A stretch of 64,000 nt of DNA, taken from positions 1 to 64,000 of the forward strand of contig CAVZCK010000028.1 of NCBI GenBank assembly GCA_963773735.1. The letters are read 5' to 3'. Under the pieces are notes generated by a model. That model saw nothing but the letters and a program-made list of their open reading frames with translations, was not told where the DNA came from and did not search any database. Source of the stretch: CAVZCK01 sp963773735 (lineage in GTDB: Bacteria; Pseudomonadota; Alphaproteobacteria; Rhizobiales; Rhodomicrobiaceae). Both the position numbers and the translations under genes were made by a program. Every line of letters starts with the position of its first letter. Within the stretch, counting starts at the first letter, position 1. Below, piece by piece: positions 8,953 through 16,855 of the stretch.

Positions 8953-9885
8953 TCAAGCGGTTTGCCATGGTTTTTGGTCTCTGAGGATGGCGTTTAGGAT
9001 GGTGAGGAGCTTTCGGGCGACAGCGATGAGCGCCACCATTTTCGGCTTTCCGGCGGTGGTGAGGTGATGGAAGAAGCTCTTCAGGACGGGATTGTGCCGG
9101 CTGGCGACCATCGCACCCTGGAGGAGCGCGGTGCGCACGGTTGCCCTGCCGCCGCCGATGAAGCTCTTGCCGCGCCACTGTCCGGACTGGCGGGTCCAGG
9201 GCGCAAGGCCTGCGAGAGCGGCGATCTCTTTGCGGGTCAGCCGGCCAAGCTCGGGCAGCTCGGCAATGAGCATGCGGGCGATCACCGGTCCGACGCCTGG
9301 GACGGAAGCGAGCAGGTCTTCCTTCTCGCGCCAGGCGGGCGATGCGCGCATGGCCTCATCGATATCGGTATCGACGCTGGTCAGCTCCTTCTCCAGCGCC
9401 TTGATCAGCCGGGCGATGCTCTTCTTCAAGCGCTTGGCACTCGCGCGGCTTTCGCGCTGGCGCTCGGCGCCGATCATGGCGATGATCTGCCGCCGCCTGG
9501 CAATGAGATCGGCGAGCAGCTGGGTAGCCTCGTCCGGGAGCGGCCGCGGCTCAGGGGCGACCGCCTCGGCGAAATGAGCGATGACGGCGGCATCGATCGG
9601 ATCGGATTTCGCCCTCTTGCCGAGCGCCTTGGCGAAGGCGCGGATCTGCGCGGGATTGACCACCGCCAGCGGCGGTTTGGCGGCCGCCAGGCTTGCTGCG
9701 ACGACCCCCTCGAAGCCACCGGTCGCCTCCAGGGCCACCAGATGCGGGGCAACGGCCCTCAGCCGAAGCACCAGTTCCTCCAGACCGGCAGCGTTGCGCG
9801 TCACGGTGAAAACCTCGCCGCTAGGACGAAGCGCAATATCCAACCGATCCTTCGAGACATCGATGCCGACGATGACAGATCCCAT
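8953..9885 (-). CDS. IS110-family transposase (RuvC-like DEDD recombinase)
   Basis: About 310 residues from the ATG at 9885, preceded by a strong ribosome site (AAGGAAGG, 7 bases upstream). A longer in-frame start exists but lacks this site. The N-terminal DEDD domain starts GIDVSKDRLDIAL (first Asp), then ALEATGGFEG (Glu) and KSDPIDAAVIA (Asp pair). After a coiled linker comes the Tnp20 domain with VPGVGPVIARMLIAELPELG, the helix-hairpin-helix-like block, GLAPWTRQSGQWRG and a C-terminal region with ALLQGAMVASRHNP, whose Ser is the likely nucleophile. It looks intact and potentially active. Confidence 0.93.
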   Translation of the reverse strand: MGSVIVGIDVSKDRLDIALRPSGEVFTVTRNAAGLEELVLRLRAVAPHLVALEATGGFEGVVAASLAAAKPPLAVVNPAQIRAFAKALGKRAKSDPIDAAVIAHFAEAVAPEPRPLPDEATQLLADLIARRRQIIAMIGAERQRESRASAKRLKKSIARLIKALEKELTSVDTDIDEAMRASPAWREKEDLLASVPGVGPVIARMLIAELPELGRLTRKEIAALAGLAPWTRQSGQWRGKSFIGGGRATVRTALLQGAMVASRHNPVLKSFFHHLTTAGKPKMVALIAVARKLLTILNAILRDQKPWQTA

Positions 9886-10062
9886 GACGACCCTTCCTTG
9901 CCTAATCGGGCTCGCTCTGCGGCCCCGGCGACTGTTCGGGTTCGATGGAAGAACGGACGGGGTCTCTTGCTCTCCCACGGTCTTGATGGACCCGAGGGCT
10001 GTCGGACTCCCGCCCGCCACCGCGACACGGAGGTTATCCGAGTCGCCAGAATTCAAGTTACA
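9886..10062 (-). ncRNA. Probable bridge-RNA region of the IS110 element
   Basis: This is the non-coding stretch between the element edge and the transposase start. IS110-group elements encode in this upstream region a bridge RNA whose loops pair with target and donor DNA. Several short complementary segments are present, but I have not resolved the two loops. The call rests on position and on the REP target context. Confidence 0.35.
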
Positions 10063-10164
10063 AGGGTTGGGGTGAGGGGATACAGACTATCGATTATGAA
10101 CTCCATGGCAACGCCAAAACCCCTCACCCGGCGCTTCGCGCCGCCCTCTCCCGCCGGGAGAGGG
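10063..10164. repeat. REP-type palindromic repeats right of IS110
   Basis: The right half of the interrupted repeat (AGGGTTGGGGTGAGGGG, from 10063) is followed by a second repeat at 10121-10164: CCCCTCACCC, then a GGCGC-TTC-GCGCC hairpin, then CCCTCTCCC-GCC-GGGAGAGGG (9-bp perfect stem). Such paired hairpins may also act as weak terminators for the reverse-strand CDF gene. The rest, to 10335, shows nothing recognisable. Confidence 0.6.
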
Positions 10165-10335
10165 CCGTTCGCTGCACTCGGCCGGTGATGACCACAAGGA
10201 GAGGGGGCGGCGCAGCGATCGCGGATAGGCCAATAGAGCCCGGCTCTCGGCTCGCGCTCGCCTGTCCCGGCCCGCGAGCCGGGAGCTGGGGAGACGAGGA
10301 GAGAGCAACGTGCAGAAGCCTGCGGCAAATCCGGG

Positions 10336-11322
10336 TCAGGTGATGGCCCCCACCTCCCCCTTCTCATCCGCGCAGGCGTCGAACTCCACCTCCACCGTGG
10401 CATGCGCCACGCCGAAGCGCTGCATCAGCCGCTGCTTGACCTCGGCGGCGATGCGCTCCGGGTGACAGGCTTCCACGACGCGCACATGCAGCGTCACCAT
10501 CGGCCGCTCCTGCGTGATCGACCAGGCATGAATGTGGTGGACGTCCTCGATGGCGGTAAAAGCGCCGCAGAGGTCGCGCGCGATCTCGCGGGTATCGATG
10601 CCGCTCGGCGTGCCTTCGAGCAGGATATGCCCGCTGTCGCTGACCACGCGCCAGGCCGAGCGCAGGATGATCAGCGCCACCAGCACCGACAGGATCGGGT
10701 CGATCGGCGTCCAGCCGCTGACCACGATCACGATCGCGGCGGCGATCGCGGCGACGGAGCCGAGCAGGTCGCCCATCACATGCAGCGCCGCCGCCCGCAC
10801 GTTGAGATTGTTGCGGTCGCCGCCCTGGAGCACCCAGAATGCGGCGATGTTCACGGCGAGCCCGCCGAGCGCCACCCAGAACATGATGCCGCCGAGGACC
10901 ACCGGCGCGCCCTGCAGACGGTGCGCCGCTTCCATGACGATCCAGCCCGCGATGGCGAACAGCGCCAGGCCGTTGGCGAAGGCGATCAGCACCGAGAAGC
11001 GGTCATAGCCATAGGTGCGCCGCCAATCCGCCGGACGCCGGGCAAGGCGGAAGCCGTACCAGGCGAGACCGAGGCTGGCGCAGTCGGTGAGCATGTGCCC
11101 CGCATCGGCGAGCAGGGCGAGCGAGCCGGATATCAGGCCACCGGCGAGTTCGGCGAACATGAACAGGGCGGTGAGCAGCGCGGCGATGCCGACACGGGCT
11201 TCGCTGGCGCCGTGGCTATGGTCGTGGCCGGCCCCGTGCGCATGGCGATGGCCCTGGGCGGCACGCGCCGCGGGGCCATGATGATGGGGGTGCGGATGGT
11301 GATGATGTCGCGTCATGCGCAT
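10336..11322 (-). CDS. Cation diffusion facilitator, zinc/cadmium efflux (ZitB/CzcD-like)
   Basis: A 328-residue inner-membrane metal/proton antiporter. The first 40 residues are very rich in His (HHHHPHPHHH, then GHRHAHGAGHDHSH), a cytoplasmic metal-loading tail. Six transmembrane helices follow. Metal-site signatures are HMLTD in TM2 (about residue 75) and HVMGD in TM5 (about residue 183), the HxxxD pair of zinc-transporting CDFs. The C-terminal ferredoxin-like cytoplasmic domain (from about residue 235) contains VHHIHAWSI and ends with HATVEVEF. It starts at 11322 (MRMT); 11316 is also possible. Zinc is the most likely substrate, cadmium or cobalt possible. Confidence 0.93.
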   Translation of the reverse strand: MRMTRHHHHPHPHHHGPAARAAQGHRHAHGAGHDHSHGASEARVGIAALLTALFMFAELAGGLISGSLALLADAGHMLTDCASLGLAWYGFRLARRPADWRRTYGYDRFSVLIAFANGLALFAIAGWIVMEAAHRLQGAPVVLGGIMFWVALGGLAVNIAAFWVLQGGDRNNLNVRAAALHVMGDLLGSVAAIAAAIVIVVSGWTPIDPILSVLVALIILRSAWRVVSDSGHILLEGTPSGIDTREIARDLCGAFTAIEDVHHIHAWSITQERPMVTLHVRVVEACHPERIAAEVKQRLMQRFGVAHATVEVEFDACADEKGEVGAIT

Positions 11323-11457
11323 AACATAGCGATCCGGCGCCGCGCGCCAAGGGCCATTGAATTTACCGATAAAGACGGGAAGGCCCGAACTCTGCTAGCT
11401 TACGGTACATTTTTGGGCACGCTGGAGTGGCGCTGGGAGAGCGCTGGAGGTCAAAAA

Positions 11458-12156
11458 ATGGGGAAATTGCGGATCGCACGCAGCTGGTATCACCCGATCG
11501 CCATCATCAGGTCGCTGATGCTGCGGCCGCGGGTTTATAGCGGCGCCTTGGCCGGGCTCGCCGCCTATTTCGCCTGTCCCGCAGCCTGGCCGGGCACGGT
11601 GCGGCTTTCTGTGGCCTGGGATGTCGGGGGGCTGGTCTATCTGTTCTTCGCCTTCCGCCTGATGATCGTCTGCCGCGCGCAGCACATCAAAGCCGCGGCC
11701 GCCCTTCGCGATGACAGCCGCCTGGTCATTCTCACCATTATCCTGCTGAGCATCAGCGCCAGCTTTGTTGCCATCGCGCAGCTCATCGGACACGCCAAAG
11801 AGCCCTCGATCTCCGGCGTGGAAAAGGCGTTCCTGGCCGGTCTTGCCATCGCGACCATCGTCATTTCCTGGAGCGTGACGCAGGTCGCCTTCACCCTGCA
11901 TTACGCGCACGACTATTATCTGCCCGAGGACGGCGGCGACGCGCAGGGCGGGCTGATGTTCCCCGGCTGCGATGTGCCCGACTATTGGGATTTCCTGTAT
12001 TTCGCCACCTCGATAGGCGCGACCTCGCAAACCTCCGATACCACGATACGGTCGAGCAGCCTGCGACGGCTGGTGACGCTGCACGGCGTGATCGCGTTCT
12101 TCTTCAACACCGCCGTGCTGGCGCTGACGGTGAATATCGCCGCGAGCTTGGCGTGA
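11458..12156 (+). CDS. DUF1345 integral membrane protein
   Basis: A 232-residue protein with about five or six transmembrane helices. The family fingerprint is in the second half: VAFTLHYAHDYY (about residue 145), GGLMFPG, PDYWDFLYFATSIGATSQTSD (two blocks), and a last helix GVIAFFFNTAVLALTVN. The FATSIGATSQTSD stretch resembles a K+-channel pore turn, but no ion selectivity is shown for the family. The function is unknown. The start is the ATG at 1458 bases into the second 10-kb block, i.e. 11458, after an A-rich leader. It is divergent from the CDF gene. Confidence 0.88.
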   Translation: MGKLRIARSWYHPIAIIRSLMLRPRVYSGALAGLAAYFACPAAWPGTVRLSVAWDVGGLVYLFFAFRLMIVCRAQHIKAAAALRDDSRLVILTIILLSISASFVAIAQLIGHAKEPSISGVEKAFLAGLAIATIVISWSVTQVAFTLHYAHDYYLPEDGGDAQGGLMFPGCDVPDYWDFLYFATSIGATSQTSDTTIRSSSLRRLVTLHGVIAFFFNTAVLALTVNIAASLA

Positions 12157-12173
12157 GGCAAAGGGCGCTCGGC

Positions 12174-12240
12174 CGGTGTTGCGTCGCCAACGCTCGATTC
12201 CAGGCGTCAGCTCGCAAGCGTTTGGAAAGACGCAACACCG
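12174..12240. repeat. Large perfect inverted repeat downstream of the DUF1345 gene
   Basis: CGGTGTTGCGTC (12174-12185) is an exact inverted copy of GACGCAACACCG (12229-12240). Inside it, CCAACGCT (12187-12194) pairs with AGCGTTTGG (12217-12225) with one bulge, giving a stem of about 20 pairs with a loop of about 22 bases. No T-run follows, so it is not a classical terminator. The remaining bases up to 12383 hold nothing recognisable. Confidence 0.6.
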
Positions 12241-12383
12241 ACAAGGAACCGCCAGACGTAAGGCGAACCGACAAACCGTCGCCGGTGCGCAGGACGACGG
12301 CGGCGACCGCTGGTCATGGCGGCTTTGATGCGTTGGGCAATGATCGGTGCAATCTCCAGAAGCGTCGCGCGCGGCGCGGCCGA

Positions 12384-13478
12384 TCACTCCATTCGATGGC
12401 GCGCCACGGCCGCATCATCCCAGGCGAGGCCGTTGCCTGGCCGATCGGGAACAAGCGCATTGCCGTCTTTGATCTGCAACGGCTCCCGCAGTAGGGGCGC
12501 GGCCCAATCGACATATTCGAGCCAATGGGCCGTCGGCGTTGCGGCGAGCAAATGCGCGCTCACCTCGGGAAACAGATGCGAGGACATCTCGATGCCATGC
12601 GCCGCCGCCAGGCCCGCCGCATGCCGCCATCCCGTTACCCCGCCGATGCGTTCGAGATCCGGCATGACGTAGTCGCAAGCGCCGGCATCGAGCGCGGTTG
12701 CCATCGCCTGCGGGCCGGAGAAATTCTCCCCGATCTGAATCGGCGTCACGGTTTCAGCCGCGAGCTTGGCGGCACCGGAATAATCGTCATGGCGGATCGG
12801 CTCCTCGATCCAGTAGACGCCTTCACCATCCAAGGCGCGACAGCGAAGCTTTGCCTCGGCGACGGTCAGAGCCTGGTTGAAATCGACCATCAGCGCAATG
12901 TCGCCCGGCAGGCGCTTTCGCACGGCGCGGACGCGCGCGAGATCTTCGGCCAGAGCCGGATAGCCGAGCCTCAGCTTGACGGCTCGGAAACCGCCTTCGA
13001 GCAACGCGACGGCTTCCTCCGCCGCCGCCTCGGGCGCCATCAGGCCGAGCCCATTGCTGTTATAGGCCGGCACCGGCCTTGGCCCCGCGCCGAGCATCGT
13101 CGCAAGCGGCAGCCCGTGAGCGATGGCCAGCGCGTCCCAGGCCGCGACGTCGATGCCCGCAAGCGCCATGCGCACGATGCCCTGAACACCGATCAGCCGA
13201 AAGCGCTTCTGCAGCTTGGCGGCGATGTCGAGCGGAGCCACCGGATCGCCCTTGATGAACTCCAGCGCCTGGGCAAGCATTTTCGCGACCGCCGGTCCCA
13301 CGCTCGCAAAATAACAGAAAAGGTAGGACCGGCCGGTGATGCCTTCCTCAGTCTCCAGATCGACCAGCAGCAATGCCGCTTCCCTGATCGTATCGGCGCT
13401 GGTGCCGAGCGGCAGAGCCATCGGGACCGAAACCGGCACGGCGCGAAGATCGCGGATGGTGAGCTTTACGGCCGGCAC
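12384..13478 (-). CDS. Mandelate racemase/muconate lactonizing enzyme family protein
   Basis: A 364-residue member of the enolase superfamily, which abstracts the alpha-proton of a carboxylate substrate. The N-terminal capping domain covers about residues 1-125; the barrel carries AVKLRLG (KxR in place of KxK, about residue 168), the three metal ligands in MVDFNQ, WIEEP and IGENF, and SSHLFPEVSAHLL (catalytic His, as in mandelate racemase). Acid/base residues are therefore present, and a racemase or acid-sugar dehydratase activity is plausible; the substrate cannot be told. Its start abuts the end of the PanE-like gene (2 bases apart), and with the SDR gene it forms a likely three-gene unit. 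Confidence 0.88.
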   Translation of the reverse strand: MPAVKLTIRDLRAVPVSVPMALPLGTSADTIREAALLLVDLETEEGITGRSYLFCYFASVGPAVAKMLAQALEFIKGDPVAPLDIAAKLQKRFRLIGVQGIVRMALAGIDVAAWDALAIAHGLPLATMLGAGPRPVPAYNSNGLGLMAPEAAAEEAVALLEGGFRAVKLRLGYPALAEDLARVRAVRKRLPGDIALMVDFNQALTVAEAKLRCRALDGEGVYWIEEPIRHDDYSGAAKLAAETVTPIQIGENFSGPQAMATALDAGACDYVMPDLERIGGVTGWRHAAGLAAAHGIEMSSHLFPEVSAHLLAATPTAHWLEYVDWAAPLLREPLQIKDGNALVPDRPGNGLAWDDAAVARHRME

Positions 13479-13479
13479 C

Positions 13480-14406
13480 TTACGCCCCCGCCCTGCCCTG
13501 CGCGTGCGGCGCCAGAATGTCGGCGACGGCGCGGTTGCAGGGCGTCGGAACGCCGGCCTCCCTGCCGAGCGCGACCGCGCTGCCGCTCAGCCACGGCACT
13601 TCGAGCGGATTGCCGCGTTCCAGATCGGTATGCATGGATGCGGTCATCGCGGCAGGCAGCGTATCGGCAAAGGCGAGCCGGTTCTCGGCAAAGTTCGCCG
13701 GCAGGTCGATACCCTTGGCGCGCCCCACGGCTTCGACCTCGCGCATCAGATCGAGAAAGAAAGAACGCGACTGCGGATTCTCCCGAACCGGTCCGATCGG
13801 CAGCCTGACCGTGGCGGTGGCGCCGGACATGCCGACGAGAAAAACGAATTTTTCCCAGATCGCGCGGCGTATGTCGGCGCTCAGCTCGGCATTGATCCCG
13901 GCGGCTTCGCATGCCTTGAGGAAGGCTTCGGCGCGCGCCGAGCGGCTGCCGTCGAATTCGCCGAAGACGAGGCGCGCCAGCTTGCCGGTATGAGTGATGA
14001 CGCCGGGTTCCTTGATCGACACCGAAATATAGCAGACGCCGCCGAGCAATGGCCCCTCGCCGACGACGCCGCGCAGGGTCTCGTCCTTTTGCACGCCGTT
14101 CTGAAAGGACACGACCGCCGCACCGCGCTCGGCCAGCGGCAGGATCTGGCGCGCCGCCTGCTCGGTGTCCCAAAGCTTGACGCCGATCATCACCAGATCG
14201 ACCGGACCGATGGTCAGCGGATCGTCGGTCGCCTTGACGTCCTGCACATGCATATCGCCAAGCTCGCTTTCGACGCGAAGCCCGTGCTCGCGCATGGCGG
14301 CGAGATGCCGTCCGCGCGCGATAAACGTGACGTCCGATCCACTGAGAGCGAGGCGGGCGCCGAAATAGCCACCGATCCCGCCCGCACCCATCACCGCGAT
14401 GCGCAT
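13480..14406 (-). CDS. panE: PanE/ApbA-family 2-dehydropantoate 2-reductase
   Basis: NADPH-dependent ketopantoate reductase family. The N-terminal Rossmann motif GAGGIGGYFGARLALSG begins at residue 7; the KLWDTE segment follows VMIGV; QNGVQKDE and the C-terminal helical domain follow (EKFVFLVGMSGATAT, then the conserved SMHTDLERGNPLEV near residue 245). It starts at 14406 because GGAG lies 7 bases upstream; a Met four codons earlier is possible. Length is typical. Lying between an enolase-superfamily enzyme and an SDR, it may act on another 2-keto acid in a catabolic route rather than in pantothenate synthesis. Confidence 0.85.
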   Translation of the reverse strand: MRIAVMGAGGIGGYFGARLALSGSDVTFIARGRHLAAMREHGLRVESELGDMHVQDVKATDDPLTIGPVDLVMIGVKLWDTEQAARQILPLAERGAAVVSFQNGVQKDETLRGVVGEGPLLGGVCYISVSIKEPGVITHTGKLARLVFGEFDGSRSARAEAFLKACEAAGINAELSADIRRAIWEKFVFLVGMSGATATVRLPIGPVRENPQSRSFFLDLMREVEAVGRAKGIDLPANFAENRLAFADTLPAAMTASMHTDLERGNPLEVPWLSGSAVALGREAGVPTPCNRAVADILAPHAQGRAGA

Positions 14407-14457
14407 GCAATTCTCCATCGATTGCCCTAAGCCTGAATGTGCCGCCGAGGTGCTGTT

Positions 14458-15210
14458 CTAAATCGTCCGCCCGCCATCGACCTCAAGAATGACGCCGGTC
14501 AGAAACGCCGCCTCGTCCGAGGCGAGGAATAGCGCTGCGTTCGCCAGATCCTCCGGCGTGCTCAGGCGGCCGAACGGCACGCTGGCGATGAATTTCTGGC
14601 GGTTCTCCGGCGTGTCCGGCAGGCCCATGAAGGTCTCCAGCAGGGCCGTGGCGCCAATCACCGGGGCGAGCGCGCAGACCCGGATGCGGTCGGGCGCGAG
14701 GTCGATGGCGAGCGACTTGGTCATCGAATGAACCGCGCCTTTCGAGGAATTGTACCACGTCAGGCCAGGGCGCGGCCGGATGCCCGCCGTCGAGCCGATA
14801 TTGATCATCACGCCGCCGGATTGGCGCTGCCGCCAATGCGGGACGATGGCCTTGGTCATGTGAAAGATCGACAGCACATTGATCTCATAGACCTTGCGGA
14901 AGGTCGCCTCATCGACATCGAGCAGCGGCTGGTTCTTATGCGACCAGCCGGCATTGTTGACGACGATATCGACGCCGCCGAAGGCTTCGATGGCGCGCGC
15001 GACGGCGGCATTTACGTCTTCGGCTTTGGAGACATCGCATTTGATGGCGATGGCGGCCTCGCCCAGCTCTTCGGCAACGGCCTTGGCGCCGGCCTCGTTC
15101 ATATCGACGATCGCGACCTTGGCGCCTTCCTTGGCGAAGCGCCGCGCGATGCCTCGCCCGAAGCCAGAAGCCGCGCCCGTCACAATGCTGCGTTTCCCAT
15201 CCAGTCGCAT
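14458..15210 (-). CDS. Short-chain dehydrogenase/reductase (SDR)
   Basis: A 250-residue classical SDR. The NAD(P)-binding motif TGAASGFGRGIA starts at residue 11. VDMNEA has an acidic residue after beta-2, which favours NAD+. NNAG is at about residue 88, the catalytic Ser is in NIGSTAG and the YNSSK motif (Tyr and Lys) lies near residue 152. The C-terminus ends LEVDGGRTI as in 3-oxoacyl/glucose dehydrogenase-like members. The substrate is unknown. It is first in the reverse-strand group SDR, panE-like, MR-like, with 51 bp to the next gene, suggesting co-transcription. Confidence 0.9.
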   Translation of the reverse strand: MRLDGKRSIVTGAASGFGRGIARRFAKEGAKVAIVDMNEAGAKAVAEELGEAAIAIKCDVSKAEDVNAAVARAIEAFGGVDIVVNNAGWSHKNQPLLDVDEATFRKVYEINVLSIFHMTKAIVPHWRQRQSGGVMINIGSTAGIRPRPGLTWYNSSKGAVHSMTKSLAIDLAPDRIRVCALAPVIGATALLETFMGLPDTPENRQKFIASVPFGRLSTPEDLANAALFLASDEAAFLTGVILEVDGGRTI

Positions 15211-15438
15211 GGGCCTGTCCTCTTGTTTCCGTCTACGATCGCGCTCGGTTTGCGGCCAAGTCTATAGCTGTGACGGGGTGGGGAGAAGCAGGGATATCGG
15301 CATGGTATTCGGGGGACCTTTGGAACTGCAGGGTTCCAACGCGGGGATTGGCGAGCTTTACTTGTTCAATAAAAAAATAAACTGAATGACAAATCATCCT
15401 ACAATTTGGATTGCGAAGGTCATTTCAGAGGGCATCCC

Positions 15439-15706
15439 ATGACGAGGGAAGAGACTATTGCGCTTTGGCAAGAATGCGAAGATGCGCGTACCGCAAGGCT
15501 AGAAAACGGCAAGTCTGAAGACGAGGCTCACGAAGCAGCGAAAACAATCTGGAATGCTTGGGCCGCCGAATTGATTAAAGAACGCAAATTGTTAGAAGTG
15601 GACGACTTATTCAAGACAAGCAAGTTTAATTATGAGACTGAAGGCTACGTTGCCCCAGAAACGTGTGGAAGTAATGAAGCTACCACTGTGTGGCTTGAAC
15701 GAGCTA
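15439..15706 (+). pseudogene. 5' fragment of pentapeptide-repeat membrane protein, split by IS630
   Basis: The ATG at 15439 follows GAGGG by 8 bases and opens a low-GC reading frame (MTREETIALWQECEDARTA). It is rich in Ala/Glu, probably helical, and runs 89 residues before entering the insertion sequence at 15707. It continues a little into the IS and ends at 15741. If the IS and one TA are removed, codon GCT (Ala) is followed by AGG GTT GAT and the frame continues into the downstream fragment without interruption. The composition is much more A/T-rich than its neighbours, suggesting horizontal acquisition. Confidence 0.8.
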
Positions 15707-16783
15707 GTGGATCGAATCTAACGTTTGGTGCCCGCGCCTGACGGCGGCGATGATGCGATCCGGGTCTTTGGTCCAAACGAAGCGTTTTGCTGTTTCGTTG
15801 CTCTCGGCAATGAAGCGTTTGATGGCGGCCTGCAACTCGACGACGGAGCTGAACACACTGCGTTTGAGCCGTCGCTTGGTCATCCTGGCGAAAAATCCCT
15901 CCACTGCATTGAGCCAGGAACAGGACGTCGGCGTGAAGTGGAACTGCCAGCGTGGATGCCGGTCGAGCCAGGCCATCACCTTCGGATGTTTGTGAGCGGC
16001 GTAATTGTCGAGAATGGCGTGAATGACCTTACCCGCCGGAACCTGGACCTCGATGGTGTTGAGAAAGCGGATGAACTCCTGATGACGGTGGCGCTGCATA
16101 TTCCGCCCAGTCACGGTTCCATCGAGGATGTTGAGGGCAGCAAAAAGCGTTGTCGTGCCGTGCCGCTTGTAATCGTGCGTCATGGTTCCGCATCGCCCCC
16201 TCTTCAGCGGCAATCCCGGCTGGGTGCGGTCGAGCGCTTGGATCTGGCTTTTTTCATCCACGGATAGAACGAGCGCATGGGCGGGCGGCGCCAGATAAAG
16301 CCCGACAATATCCCGGAGCTTCTCGACAAACTGCGGGTCCTTGGAGAGCTTGAACTGGCGCACCCGGTGAGGCTGAAGGCCATGGCTGCGCCAGATGCGC
16401 AGCACCGAACTTGGCGAAATTCCCGCCGTTTTGGCCATGGCGGCGGACGTCCAGTGCGTCGTCTCGCCGGGCGGGGGACCTTGGGTCAGCTCAACAACGC
16501 GTGCGACGGTTTCCTGTGGCAAAGGCGGCTTGCGAGAGGGGCGCGTCTTGTCCCGCAAAAGCCCCTCAACGCCTTCCTGCATGAAACGCTCTTGCCAGCG
16601 CCAAACGCAGGTCTTGGCTTTGGAGATTCGCCGTATGATTTCGACGGTCCCCAAGCCGTCATGGCTGAGAAGAATGATCCGGGCCCGCCAGACATGTTTC
16701 TGCGGCCGGTTGCGGTCCACAACGATCGCCTCCAGACGAGCGCGATCCTCAGCGGTGACATCAAAAGAAATTCCCGTGCGCAT
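15704..16783 (-). CDS. IS630-family transposase
   Basis: A 359-residue single-frame transposase. The N-terminal helix-turn-helix region (about residues 20-120) has the two DNA-binding subdomains (RISKAKTCVWRWQERF; GISPSSVLRIWRSHGL). The DDE catalytic core has VLSVDEKSQIQALDR (first Asp), HAILDNYAAHKHP (second Asp) and WLNAVEGFFARMTKR (Glu). All three acidic residues are present, so it may be active. The stop codon is TAG, of which TA is the duplicated target dinucleotide and G is host DNA; the element itself ends at the preceding His codon. Confidence 0.95.
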   Translation of the reverse strand: MRTGISFDVTAEDRARLEAIVVDRNRPQKHVWRARIILLSHDGLGTVEIIRRISKAKTCVWRWQERFMQEGVEGLLRDKTRPSRKPPLPQETVARVVELTQGPPPGETTHWTSAAMAKTAGISPSSVLRIWRSHGLQPHRVRQFKLSKDPQFVEKLRDIVGLYLAPPAHALVLSVDEKSQIQALDRTQPGLPLKRGRCGTMTHDYKRHGTTTLFAALNILDGTVTGRNMQRHRHQEFIRFLNTIEVQVPAGKVIHAILDNYAAHKHPKVMAWLDRHPRWQFHFTPTSCSWLNAVEGFFARMTKRRLKRSVFSSVVELQAAIKRFIAESNETAKRFVWTKDPDRIIAAVRRGHQTLDSIH

Positions 16784-16853
16784 CCCGTTGGATTCGCATG
16801 GTTCGCACCAGAGCGGAATCCCAATTCGGATTCTTATGTTAGGTGCGATCCAC
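15707..16853 (-). mobile_element. IS630-family insertion sequence
   Basis: 1147 bp flanked on both sides by TA (15705-15706 and 16854-16855), the target duplication of IS630/Tc1-mariner elements. Terminal inverted repeats begin GTGGATCG at both ends and match at 14 of the first 16 positions. A single transposase gene covers nearly the whole element. The composition is GC-rich compared with the interrupted host gene. Confidence 0.93.
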
Positions 16854-16855
16854 TA

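Larger units (their letters stand above)
8938..10064 (-). mobile_element. IS110-family insertion sequence inserted in a REP palindrome
   Basis: About 1.13 kb, containing one transposase gene and roughly 180 bp of non-coding DNA upstream of it. There are no obvious long terminal inverted repeats, as expected for IS110. Joining 8937 to 10065 gives CCCTCTCCCAATGGGAGAG followed by GGTTGGGGTGAGG, an uninterrupted REP-type repeat. An AG dinucleotide (CT on the transposase strand) occurs at both junctions (8936-8937 and 10063-10064). That is what IS621-type IS110 elements, known to target REP sequences with a CT core, would leave. Ends are accurate only to a few bases. Confidence 0.7.

Noticed and set aside
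12174..12240. Integron attC site
   Set aside because: The core GTTRRRY/RYYYAAC boxes are absent and there is no integrase or cassette array.
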